Assembly (NCBI RefSeq): GCF_040412425.1
Contig: NC_089756.1
Span: 9,074,726-9,138,725, forward strand
DNA: 64,000 nucleotides
From: Macrobrachium rosenbergii
Lineage: Eukaryota > Arthropoda > Malacostraca > Decapoda > Palaemonidae
Direction of reading: 5' to 3'
The notes below the pieces were generated by a model, which searched no databases, was not told the origin of the DNA, and saw only the letters and a program-made list of their open reading frames with translations. The translations under genes were made by a program, and so were the position numbers. Positions 26,714 to 35,639 of the stretch are shown in pieces (the stretch's first letter is position 1; each line of letters begins with the position of its first letter).

Positions 26714-27714
26714 AGACTGAGTGACGGAGTTAGATACAACCATAACGACTCGGAGGAAATCAGATGGATTGACCGAATCTGGGCTATAACCTTCAGAGAG
26801 GCCAGGGATGCTGGCGATAACTATTCCTGGATAGCTAAATACATTAAAAGAGATGAATCCTTTGTTAAAAAAGAAATGAACAAAAATCCATATGACTGTC
26901 ATCGCAAAAAGAGTGAGAATCTTGGAAGTCCTGAAGTCTTTTCTCAAGAGTCAAAAGACATTATATGGGTAGACCAAGAAAGTCTTTACATAAATTGGCA
27001 CTTGAACTAGAAACAAAAAGGGAAAGAAGAGAAGTTATAGTGCTGTATATCGTGAGTAGAAAAAATCTGGTATCAAGCCATTTCATGTTATCAGAAAGCC
27101 TAACATCACTCAGCAACAGAGAGAAGACCCATGCATGGTTTTGTGGTTCATTTCTTAAAGACTATATGACTTTCATGTTACCGCATCAGATGAATTATCA
27201 GGAAGTCAAATCAAAAAACGATTAATTTGGGCTGCAAAGTTGGATGATATCAAAATTTATCACCAAGTTGTGAAATTTCCTGAATGTTTGGGAAACTTTT
27301 CTCTGTTTCACAGCCAAACGGTTAAAGTGGATCATCAAAGAAAAGAACAGTCATGGAATCAATACTTCAGAAAAAACTGTGCTTACTGGTTGAGTACTTC
27401 CTTTCCTCAAAGATCCTGAAAATATCTGTAAGAAGTGAATTTTTGCAAAACCTCAAGGCTCTTCAGACACAGGAAAAAGTGGTATCGATTTCTTCTCGTC
27501 AAGTGAATCTAGCTCCTGACCTTAATGTGTGTGAAAAACTATAAAGGACTGTGCTGAAAAGTGAACTATGATGGGATACCAGGCACCTGTAAGTGACCGA
27601 AGTGAAATGGACTCAGCTTTTTGTGATTTGCTGAAATCACACCCCTCAAGAATAGGCTGTGGTAGGAGATGGAGGCCACACAAAATATTAAATACTCAGA
27701 GAGAAACTAACTAG
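26714..27714 (+). pseudogene. Dead Tc1/mariner-type transposase
   Basis: About 1 kb of decayed coding sequence on the plus strand. The N-terminal helix-turn-helix-like part reads RWIDRIWAITFREARDAGDN, YSWIAKYIKRDESFVKKEMN; further on, other frames give LGCKVGWY/WAAKLDD-, SGIDFFSSSE- and PDLNVCEKL-like pieces, the last resembling the PDLNPIE motif before the third catalytic residue of Tc1/mariner enzymes. The C-terminal end reads DLLKSHPSRIGCGRRWRPHK before a stop at 27712. Several frameshifts and stops make it non-functional. The size fits a ~330-residue transposase. It lies in the dynein intron that lacks an expected exon. Terminal inverted repeats were not identified. Confidence 0.72.
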
Positions 27715-27749
27715 TTTTTGTCCATTTTTAGTTTATGCTGTACAAAACT

Positions 27750-27801
27750 TATATATATATATATATTATATATAAAGTAATTTACAGAATATATATATAT
27801 G

Positions 27802-27830
<29 letters not shown>
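27750..27830. repeat. (TA)n microsatellite, interrupted
   Basis: Short TA runs at 27750-27775 and 27790-27830, followed by ATATAATATAATATA-like sequence. Confidence 0.93.
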
Positions 27831-27832
<2 letters not shown>

Positions 27833-28021
27833 CACACAGGATGATATAAGATATAATATAATATATAGAATAGCACCAAGAATTACAGGATAAAAATTAA
27901 TCAGAAAAAACTCCAACACTTTCCATGATGTAATTTGATACAAGGATGAATTTAAACCTCTGCTTGAGAGAAAAAATCTCATATACTATAAACCAAAACC
28001 AGGCATTAAGTACGAGACTCG

Positions 28022-28436
28022 CACGGTCATTAAGATACAGGAATGACTGGTTTCCAAGATGTAATAATTTACAGAATAGCACCATGACTCACAGGATGAT
28101 TAAGACGTAATATACAGAATAACACCAAGAATTACAGGATAATTAAGACGTAATTTACGGAATAACACCAAGACTTACAGGATGATTAAGATGTAATTTA
28201 CAGAATAGCACCAAGACTTACAGAATGATTAAGATGTAATTTGCAGAATAACACCAAGGCTTACAGAACGATTAAGATGTAATTTACAAAATAGCACCAT
28301 GACTTACAGGATGATTAAGAGGTAATATTCAGAATAGCACCAAGACTTACAGGATGATTAAGATATAATTTACGGAATAGCACCAAGACTTAGAGGATGA
28401 ATAAGATGTAATTTACAGAATAGCACCAAAACTTAC
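28022..28436. repeat. 43-bp array derived from the donor of exon 28437-28601
   Basis: About eight to nine tandem units of 43 bp. On the gene's strand a unit reads CTTAATCATCCT, GTAAGTCTTGGTGC, TATTCTGTAAATTACAT. The true exon end and donor are CTTAATGATCCT|GTAAGTTTTGGTGC, so unit zero is the real junction. Most copies keep a GTAAG donor; one has CTAAGT and one GTAATT. At 28022-28045 a copy extends further into exon sequence (CATTAAGATACAGGAATGAC against CATTAAGATACAGGGGATGA in the exon). Confidence 0.93.
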
Positions 28437-28601
28437 AGGATCATTAAGATACAGGGGATGACAGTACTCTTCGATGGCGTAAACGAATCTGACGTTGTCC
28501 TTCGCTTCCGCTAAATTGTGGGTGACTCTGGCATCGGCGTCCTTCCAGAGTTTCAGTGTTTTGGATCTTGCTAACTGCAACACCAGAATCGCTCCTCGCA
28601 C
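28437..28601 (-). CDS. Dynein heavy chain exon: TLKLWKDADARVT / EAKDNVRFVY
   Basis: 55 codons, phase 0 at both ends. The acceptor is CGAAACTCACAG before GTG CGA; the donor is CCT followed by GTAAGTT. The peptide VRGAILVLQLARSKTLKLWK ... EAKDNVRFVYAIEEYCHPLY matches the family block almost residue by residue. The exon's last 12 nt and its donor are repeated about eight more times just downstream in the intron. The following family block (a DAIP...MIYSISxYYNTSE-type sequence, about 36 residues) is not seen before the next recognised exon. Confidence 0.95.
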
Positions 28602-28639
28602 CTGTGAGTTTCGGGGTTTCAGGAATATTGCGGTGGTTC

Positions 28640-29150
28640 AAACACTTCCGGCAAGTTCCTCCATATTTTATGAACTGCTGTTCTTTATTTAGAATATGAA
28701 ATATGACAAAATGGTGTATGGAAGTGTGAACACTTCTTGTAAATCTCCATATTTTATCAATTGCTATTCTTTATTTGGAATTTGAAATATGAAAAAATTA
28801 GTGTGAGCACTTCTTGTAAATATCTCCAAATATTATGAATTGCTGTTCTTTATTTAGAATTTGAAACATGACAAAATGGTATTGTGAACACTTCTGGTGA
28901 TTTACTACAAATATGAACTGCTGTTCTTTAACTAAAATTTGAAATATGATAAACTACTTCATGGTAAAGTAAACACTTCTGGTAATTACCTCTATATATC
29001 ATGAATTGCTGTTCTTTATTTAGAATTTGAAATATGACAAAATATTCATTCTATGGTAGTGTGAGCACTTCTGGTAAATAACTCCATAATTATTAATTGC
29101 TGGTCTTTACTTATAATTTAAAATATGACAAAACATTGTAAACATCCCAT
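28640..29150. repeat. ~75-bp minisatellite, about six copies
   Basis: Units share GAATTGCTGTTCTTTATTTA, GAATTTGAAATATGACAAAA, GTGTGAACACTTCTGGTAAA. It fills the intron between exons 28437-28601 and 29265-29395, starting about 40 bp from the acceptor of the former. Confidence 0.93.
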
Positions 29151-29264
29151 ATTTGAAACATGAAGATAGCTGAAGACTTACTTTCTAAGGCAGGCTAAAG
29201 TAGACTTCTCACCCAATCTGCTCACTGGATAAAACACGACCCTATGAAAGTAAAACCGACCAAC

Positions 29265-29395
29265 CTGAGGTGTTTCCATCTGTTCCGAGAGATACTTGAA
29301 TTTCGCCATTCTCCTCTTCCAGTACTCGAGTTCATCCTGGGGCCCTGCGTCGTCTGTCTCCTGACGAAGTTGCTCCATTTCGATGAGAACCGATT
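29265..29395 (-). CDS. Dynein heavy chain exon: GPxxELEYWKRR motif
   Basis: 131 nt. The acceptor is AACTCTTCCCCAG before AATCGG; the donor is CCT CAG followed by GTTGGT. It holds the most diagnostic motif of the tail: ETDDAGPQDELEYWKRRMAK, then YLSEQMETPQ. The (E/D)DxGPxxELEhWKrR signature is typical of DNAH5/DNAH8-type chains. The family identification rests mainly on this exon and the next. Confidence 0.96.
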
Positions 29396-29505
29396 CTGGG
29401 GAAGAGTTTTAATAGTGTAAGTCTTATTACTTTAACCAAGAAAAGTGAAAAGCTTTTGGAGAAAAAGCAAGGGTATAAAAGCCAAATGATTACGTAGAAG
29501 AGTAA

Positions 29506-29507
<2 letters not shown>

Positions 29508-29576
<69 letters not shown>

Positions 29577-30245
29577 CATTATTATTGAGAACATAAACCC
29601 TATTCATTTGAAAAAAGCCCACATGGGCCATTGACTTGAAATTCAAGCTTACAAAGAAACATGGTGTTCGTTTGAAAGAAGTGACAGAGGGTAATAGGAA
29701 ATACAGAAAGAGGAGATAAGTTATTAGAAAAAATAATCTAACAAATTAATAAATAAACAAGTAAAATGTCAGTAAACTACAGGTAGTAATGCTTTGAATT
29801 TTCGCTTTTGAAGAGTTATAACTAATATTAGGTACTAGAAATAAAAAACGTGTTCTTAAGAGAAATGTACCACTGTTAGAAAAATATGAAAAGGACAACA
29901 TTATATCAAACCTTATTTAAAACGGTAAGTATCAGCTATAAAAAATACGCCAGCTTCAGAAAGACTCGTGAAACGTCACCCAAAAGAAAGGTATGTTATT
30001 AGAAAAAAACAGCCTAACAAATTAATAAAAGAAAAATAGATAAAATGTAAGTAAAATGCAAGGAGAATTGTTTTCGCTTTTAAAAAGTTATAACTAATAT
30101 TAAGTATTAGAAATAAGAAAATTTCTTATTATCTGTAAGTCTCATAACAGAAATCAAAGCTTATCAACAACGGGAAGTATCAGTTAAAAGAAATGCACCA
30201 ACTTTACAAAACCTCATGAAACGTCACCCAAAAGAAAGATAAATT
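29508..30245. repeat. (ATT)n, family B copy and ~270-bp tandem duplication
   Basis: (ATT)n at 29508-29586 heads a plus-oriented family B copy (AGCCCACATGGGCCATTGAC at about 29617). Its AT-rich tail and following sequence are duplicated: 29715-29995 and 29996-30245 share AGTTATTAGAAAAAA-like starts, AAAGTTATAACTAATATTA and ATGAAACGTCACCCAAAAGA ends. The second unit ends at the donor of exon 30248-30403. Confidence 0.82.
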
Positions 30246-30247
30246 AC

Positions 30248-30403
30248 CTATCTGCTTCAGCCAGGTCAGGACGGTCCTCTCCACGGCCTGGACTTGGTCA
30301 GGTTGGGTCAAGATAGCCTGGGCATCGCTCAGACCCTTGATCTCGTCTATGCCCTCTTCTGAGGCTGCCAAAACCACTCGCTCTTCCATGATTGACTCGG
30401 ATA
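30248..30403 (-). CDS. Dynein heavy chain exon: DHC_N1 region, TWLKQI block
   Basis: 156 nt (TA completes a Val codon, 51 codons, one base out). The acceptor is TACATTTTTCAG before TATCCGAG; the donor is ATA G followed by GTAATTT. The peptide SIMEERVVLAASEEGIDEIK ... VERTVLTWLKQI matches the family pattern in which a variable segment is followed by VxxWxxQIE. The out-phase G joins AA of the next exon to make the expected Glu. Confidence 0.9.
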
Positions 30404-30487
30404 CTGAAAAATGTAATTAAATGCAGTTGGGGTTATTTTGCAGTGACTTTTATTTCAATTCCTGTGCCAATCTTTCTCCATGTTTAG

Positions 30488-30504
30488 GAACACACACACA
30501 CACA

Positions 30505-30600
<96 letters not shown>

Positions 30601-30632
30601 ATATATATATATATATATATACATATATATTA
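30488..30632. repeat. (CA)n/(TA)n/(GTAT)n microsatellite
   Basis: (CA)n at 30488-30508, (TA)n to 30575, GTAT repeats to 30598, then TA again. It lies in the intron 30404-30987; the rest of that intron shows nothing recognised. Confidence 0.95.
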
Positions 30633-30987
30633 GAAGGCTTGTATATCACAGAAGAATAAGGGCTACTTTATACATTTTAAGCATAATTAGCTGGAAGAAA
30701 GGTTCTTTCAAGAACAGTACAAGACAAAGGGTCTTGCATGGTGACAAAACTAAGCAAGTTAAGACTGACTGGCTCCTTTTTCTTCCACTTTACATTTTTA
30801 GTTTTTTTCCTCTGCTCACCCGGTTCTATTCCATCCCACCAAACCCCCCAAAAAACTAATACCACTATCCGAATTTATCAATTTTTAATGGGGAAACCCT
30901 TATCTCTCATTCACAATTAGCAAAAAAACTTGACTAATTCACAGAAAAAGATATATTACTTCAACACTGGATCCTTTGAAAAGTTAC

Positions 30988-31180
30988 CTTTGAGACAGGA
31001 TGCAAAAGACCTCAGCCCTGCCAAGAGGTGATCCCTAGCGCTAACTCCTCCGGGAGAATCGTCCATATCTGAAGGATTGACTCGAACTGCCGGGACGTAT
31101 ATCTTGCTGAGCAACCTCTGAACAGACCTAAGGACGACTGCTGGGTCGTCTCCAGCTTTCACCAACGTGAAGTTCACTTC
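30988..31180 (-). CDS. Dynein heavy chain exon: LLSKIYVPAV block
   Basis: 64 codons plus one base. The acceptor is ATCTCATTTAAG before GAA GTG AAC TTC; the donor is AAA G followed by GTAACTT. The peptide includes VVLRSVQRLLSKIYVPAVRV, matching the conserved VRRLLSDIFIPAL segment near the start of the DHC_N1 region. Its opening bases (AGTGAACTTC) recur three times at about 30-bp spacing in the upstream intron (31200-31280). Confidence 0.9.
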
Positions 31181-31290
31181 CTTAAATGAGATATCGTTGA
31201 ATGAAGTTCACTTTCTGGAACTGCTCTATGAGGTTCACTTATTTGGAATATAACAATGCCCAAAGAAGTTCACTTTCTGGGCTGGACTGG
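31181..31290. repeat. Short ~30-bp array derived from the start of exon 30988-31180
   Basis: On the gene's strand the exon begins GAAGTGAACTTCAC. The words AAAGTGAACTTC, AAGTGAACCTC and AAAGTGAACTTC recur upstream at about 31203, 31231 and 31265, two of them preceded by CCAG so that they resemble acceptors. Confidence 0.75.
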
Positions 31291-31483
31291 AGTATGATAA
31301 GCATGATGAGTTTCAATTGAAAAATAAAGCAAATAAAATAACTCAAAGAGGGACTGGTAGCGAATGAGCAGTGTGAATTCATTAAAGATGAGGCAGCATG
31401 GATCAAATGTTCTTTATGAAACAATGGTATGAAACACTGGAGTAACAAATTCATATAAACATTTCTGTGCTCCCTACACTAAC

Positions 31484-31623
31484 CCTGTGAACATTCTCCT
31501 CCGTGACGGATCTCTGCGGCGTCGTTCTCGTCATGCAAATGCAAATTCCGATGAGAGGTATTGTTCTGGGATTGCCCACAAACAAACGCATTCGCTTGAA
31601 AGGCCCAGTGGACTCCGGTTCAC
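31484..31623 (-). CDS. Dynein heavy chain exon: tail beta-strand block
   Basis: 140 nt; GT completes the Gly codon, then 46 codons, phase 0 out. The acceptor is TCTCTTTCACAG before GTGAACC; the donor is AGG followed by GTTAGT. The peptide contains FKRMRLFVGNPRTIPLIGIC and ICMTRTTPQRSVTEENVHR, corresponding to the KVFVTEGN...LTGVCVFFIRTD...NIHQEV block of the DNAH5 class. The join to the next exon gives NVHR-EVNFTLV, in register with the family. Confidence 0.88.
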
Positions 31624-31977
31624 CTGTGAAAGAGACAAATATTCATCTCTCGCCTTCTATACTCAAAATTAACTTTACTCACACTTAGCATTCAACGACC
31701 GGACTCAGTGCCCGGAAATATCAAGGCATGGTGTCTAGAGTCGGTAGGCAGGAGGAATCAGAAAAATATGTGAGATGAACTGATGAAACGTACAGGAATA
31801 TAACAACCACTGTGACAAGTATGGTAAGAGTGAATATCAGCTTCCAAATCAGGGTAGGCCTGCGTTCAGTACCACTCAGAATGTAATGACTGAGGATGTG
31901 AAAGAGGAGCACCGACTGATGATATTATTTTGATTAAAGATATTAGAGGGGTAGAGGGAACGCTAGATAGGTGGAGA

Positions 31978-32225
31978 TGTTATTATTATTCAAAAGATGA
32001 ACCTTATCCATATGGAACAAAACCACAGGGCCCACTGACTTGAAATTCAAACTTCCAAAGAATATGGAGTTCATTAGTAAGCATTGACAGAAGGTAATGG
32101 GAAATGCAGAAAGAATAGATCACTTACTAGAAAAGAAAAAATATAAATTAATAAATTTCACAAATAATTAAAAATATAAATAAATTATTAACATACAAGG
32201 TGAACTGTTCTAGGGTTGCAGATAC
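31978..32225 (+). repeat. Interspersed family B copy
   Basis: Contains TTATTATTATTCAAAAGATG, CCACAGGGCCCACTGACTTG, AAATTCAAACTTCCAAAGAA and TTGACAGAAGGTAATGGGAA. It lies in the intron between exons 31484-31623 and 32371-32497; 31624-31977 holds nothing recognised. Confidence 0.85.
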
Positions 32226-32370
32226 ATTACAGAGTAGACTGTAGAGGGATGAAGATAGCTTGAACGAACAGGGGATTCAGAATACGGCAAAGTGGCAAAA
32301 ATAAATTTACACAACGGCAAACAAGGACCCACTGGGAAACTGCAGTTGAAAGACAACCAAAAATACAAAC

Positions 32371-32497
32371 CCTCTTCAGTTTGCTCAGTTGCCATAGAGT
32401 TCCTACGAGATGGATGTCCTTCAGTCGGTCCACTTAGAGTCGAACTTCGTCTCGAGATGGCGTTAGAAGGCTTGGACAGAAGAGGGGAGGCTTGATT
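32371..32497 (-). CDS. Dynein heavy chain exon: Ser-rich linker; parent of the 32.5-34.3 kb array
   Basis: 42 codons plus one base. The acceptor is TTTTTATACAG before AAT CAA GCC; the donor is GAG G followed by GTTTGT. The peptide (NQASPLLSKPSNAISRRSS..., ...SRRNSMATEQTEEG) is a hydrophilic linker with RRxS motifs and no strong family match, so support comes from phase: 0 on entry, and the single G joins GT of exon 31484-31623 to make Gly. Its first ~47 nt and its acceptor occur again in about 17 tandem copies upstream in the intron; this copy is the one that continues into an open exon with a donor. Confidence 0.75.
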
Positions 32498-34262
32498 CTG
32501 TATAAAAATAATATGATAAATTAATAAATTAATATTGAAATAAAAGAAATTTCCCGAGATGGCATTAGAAGGCTTGGACAGAAGAGGGGAGGCTTGATTC
32601 TGTATAAAAAATAATATGATAAATTAATAAATTAATATTGAAATAAAAGAAATTTCCCGAATATTAGAAGGCTTGGACAGAAGAGGGGAGGCTTGATTCT
32701 GTATAAAAATATATGTTAAAATAAATTAATAAAAATGAAAAATTCTCGAGATGGTATTAGAAGGCTTGGACAGAAGAGGGGAGGCTTGATTCTGTATAAA
32801 AAAATATGATAAATTAACAAATTAATATTGAAAATAAAAGAAATTTCCAGAGATGGCATTAGAAGGCTTGGACAGAAGAGGGGAGGCTTGATTCTGTATA
32901 AAAAAAAATATGCGAAACTAATAAAGTAATATGTAAAATAAAGCAAATTTCCCAACATGGCATTAGAAGTCTTGGACAGAAGAGGGGAGGCTTGATTTTG
33001 AACATAAAAAAATATGATAAATTAATAAATTAATATTGAAAATAGAAGAAATTTCCCGAGATGGCATTAGAAGGATTGGACGAAGAGGGAGGCTTGATTC
33101 TGAACATTAAAAAAATATGATAAATTAATAAATTAATATTGAAAATAGAAGAAATTTTCCGAGATGGCATTAGGACTCTTCGACAGAAGAGGGGAGGCAT
33201 GATTCTTCAACATAAAAAAAATATGATAAATTAATAAATTAATATTGAAATAAATGAAATTTCCCGAGATGGGATTAGAAGGCTTGGACAGAAGAGGGGA
33301 GGCTTGATTCTGTACATAAGAAAATATGATAAATTAATAAATTAATACTGAAAATAGAAGAAATTTCCCGAGATGGCATTAGGACTCTTGGACAGAAGAG
33401 GGGAGGCATGATTCTTCAACATAAAAAAAATATGATAAATTAATAAATTAATATTGAAATAAAAGAAATTTCCCGAGATGGCATTAGAAGGCTTGGACAG
33501 AAGAAGGGAGGCTTGATTCTGTACATGAAAAAATATGACAAATTAATAAATTAATACTGAAATAAAAGAAATTTCCCGAGATGGCATTAGAAGGCATGGA
33601 CAGAAGAGGGGAGGCTTGATTCTGTATAAAAAGTATATGTTAAGTTAATGAATTAATATTGAAAATGAAAAATTCTCGAGATGGTATTAGAAGGCTTGGA
33701 CTGAAGAAGGGAGGCTTGATTCTGTACATAAAAAAAATATGATAAATTAATAAGTTAATATTGAAATAAAAGAAATTTCCCGAGATGGCAGTAGAAGGCA
33801 TGGACAGAAGAGGGGAGGCTTGATTCTGTATAAAAAAAAAAATATATGATAAATTAATAAATTAATATTGAAAATAAAAAAAATTTCTCGAGATGGCATT
33901 AGATAGCTTAGACAGAAGAGGGGAGGCTTGATTCTGTACTAAAAAAATATATATTAAGTCAATAAATTTATATTGAAAATATAAAAAATTCTCGAGATGG
34001 TATTAGAAGGCTTGGACAGAAGAGGGGAGGCTTGATTCTGTATAAAAAAAAATATGGTAAGTTAATAAATTAATATTGAAAATAAAAAAATTCTCGAGAT
34101 GGTATTAGAAGGCTTGGACAGAAGAGGGGAGGCTTGATTCTGTATTAAAAAAATATGATAAATTAATAAATTAATACTGAAAATAAAAGAAATTTCCCGA
34201 GATGCGTTAGAAGGCTTGGACAGAAGAGGGGAGGCTTACTTCTGTAAACAATTTATAATAAA
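32498..34262. repeat. ~102-bp array derived from the acceptor of exon 32371-32497
   Basis: About 17 tandem copies, plus the genuine exon as the terminal unit. On the gene's strand each copy has TTTTTTATACAG|AATCAAGC, CTCCCCTCTTCTGTCCAAGC, CTTCTAATGCCATCTCG and then intron-like GGAAATTTCTTTTATTTTCA, AATTTATTAATTTATCATAT. The first ~47 bases after AG equal the exon's coding start (NQASPLLSKPSNAIS), so acceptor and coding edge are multiplied. Some copies have TTCAG or TTGAAG at the acceptor. Confidence 0.96.
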
Positions 34263-34412
34263 TAAATAAATATATACTAAAAATAACAAAATTTCTACCC
34301 GACACTGGGATCAAATCCAGGATTCTGGAATGAAAGGAACCGAAGCTAAGCTATCAATCCTGATGTCAGACAGAAGTATATTTCTATTGCGCAAGTTTTT
34401 ATACTAATTTCA

Positions 34413-34415
<3 letters not shown>

Positions 34416-34484
<69 letters not shown>
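34416..34484. repeat. (AAT)n microsatellite
   Basis: A perfect AAT tract of about 23 units, with a smaller one at 34656-34692. Confidence 0.97.
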
Positions 34485-34974
34485 CTGGAAAAACTAGATG
34501 CCGAAGTAGCTCCAGGACTCATGCAGAAAAGTGTGCTACTAGAAACAACGCACATAGTGAGAAAAGTGATGGACTCATAAGGAGGCAGGATGCAAACCGG
34601 AAACCCACACCATATAAAAACCACCCAGTCGAACAGGATGACTGTGATAGACAAAAAAATAATAATAATAATAGCAATTATAATAATAATAAATCCATAT
34701 ACGGTAAGGTACATCTAATCACCTTAGTACGGCAATATCATAAAATATTCTAAAAAAAAACATTGAAAACATTAATCCATAATAATCCTCTCATCTCAGC
34801 AACACATGTTAAATAAAAATACGAATAAAAAAATTATAAAAAAATACGAAAAGCTGATATATAGTAACCACTCACCTTAGACCTACAAGAAAACACTGCA
34901 AAACTTTAGATACAGAAGAACAGAGAATGGAAAGAAGAAAATACGTCGTTTACATCCCATCGTGATATCTTTAC

Positions 34975-35312
34975 AAGATGTCATTTGACTGAATTCATTC
35001 ATTTGATTTAATCCATTCATTTGATTGAATTCATTCATTTGACTGAATCCGCTCATTTGACTGAATCCATTCTTTTGACTGAATCCATTCATTTGACTGA
35101 ATTCTTTTATTTTGACTGAATCCCCTCACTTGACTGAATTTATTCACTTAACACATTCATTTGATTGAATTCATTATTTGACTGAATCCATTCATTTGAC
35201 TGAATTCATTCATCTGGCTTCATTTGACTGAATCCAATCATTTGACTGAGTTTAATCACTTGACTGAATTCATTCATTTAACTGAACCCATTCATCTGAC
35301 TGAATTAATTTC
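34975..35312. repeat. ~17-bp minisatellite next to the donor of exon 35319-35468
   Basis: About 20 imperfect copies of ATTCATTTGACTGAAT(T/C)C, beginning about 6 nt past the exon's GTAACT donor hexamer. The donor-proximal intron (GTAACTGAAATTAATTCAGT) partly resembles the unit. Confidence 0.92.
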
Positions 35313-35318
35313 AGTTAC

Positions 35319-35468
35319 CTTTCCTCCTGCTGCCTCCTCTTCTTCTCCTTCTTCCCCTCCTCCATCTCCTTCTTCTGAACTTTCGTCTGCCGGTTCCTCG
35401 CATTCTTGATAGAACCATATCATGTTGTTGTACTGGCCGGGCATCAGGAATTTACTGATGTCTTCCAG
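35319..35468 (-). CDS. Dynein heavy chain exon with acidic low-complexity end
   Basis: 50 codons, phase 0 at both ends. The acceptor is TTTCCATAG before CTG GAA; the donor is AAG followed by GTAACTG. The first half, LEDISKFLMPGQYNNMIWFY, matches the conserved GGLRHLMFYYQ-type block after the N-terminal segment of DNAH5-class tails. The second half is an acidic/glycine-rich linker (ESSEEGDGGGEEGEEEEAAGG), a region of variable length in the family. An array of ~17-bp repeats starts about 12 nt after the donor. Confidence 0.88.
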
Positions 35469-35514
35469 CTATGGAAACGGAAATAAAAATTCTGTGTAAA
35501 CACACATATATGCA

Positions 35515-35518
<4 letters not shown>

Positions 35519-35590
<72 letters not shown>
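35519..35590. repeat. (TA)n microsatellite
   Basis: A TA tract of about 70 nt, with ATGCATGCATA before it and ACATATACATGATG after it. Confidence 0.97.
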
Positions 35591-35594
<4 letters not shown>

Positions 35595-35639
35595 CATGAT
35601 GTTGCCTTGTAATATGTATATCCTCCTATAATTTTGATG

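Noticed and set aside
26690..26947. Minus-strand 85-codon frame
   Set aside because: Antisense shadow of the plus-strand transposase relic; no dynein-like residues.
27897..28085. Minus-strand 62-codon frame as the missing dynein exon
   Set aside because: Its residues do not match the expected segment in any frame; it overlaps copies of the 43-bp array.
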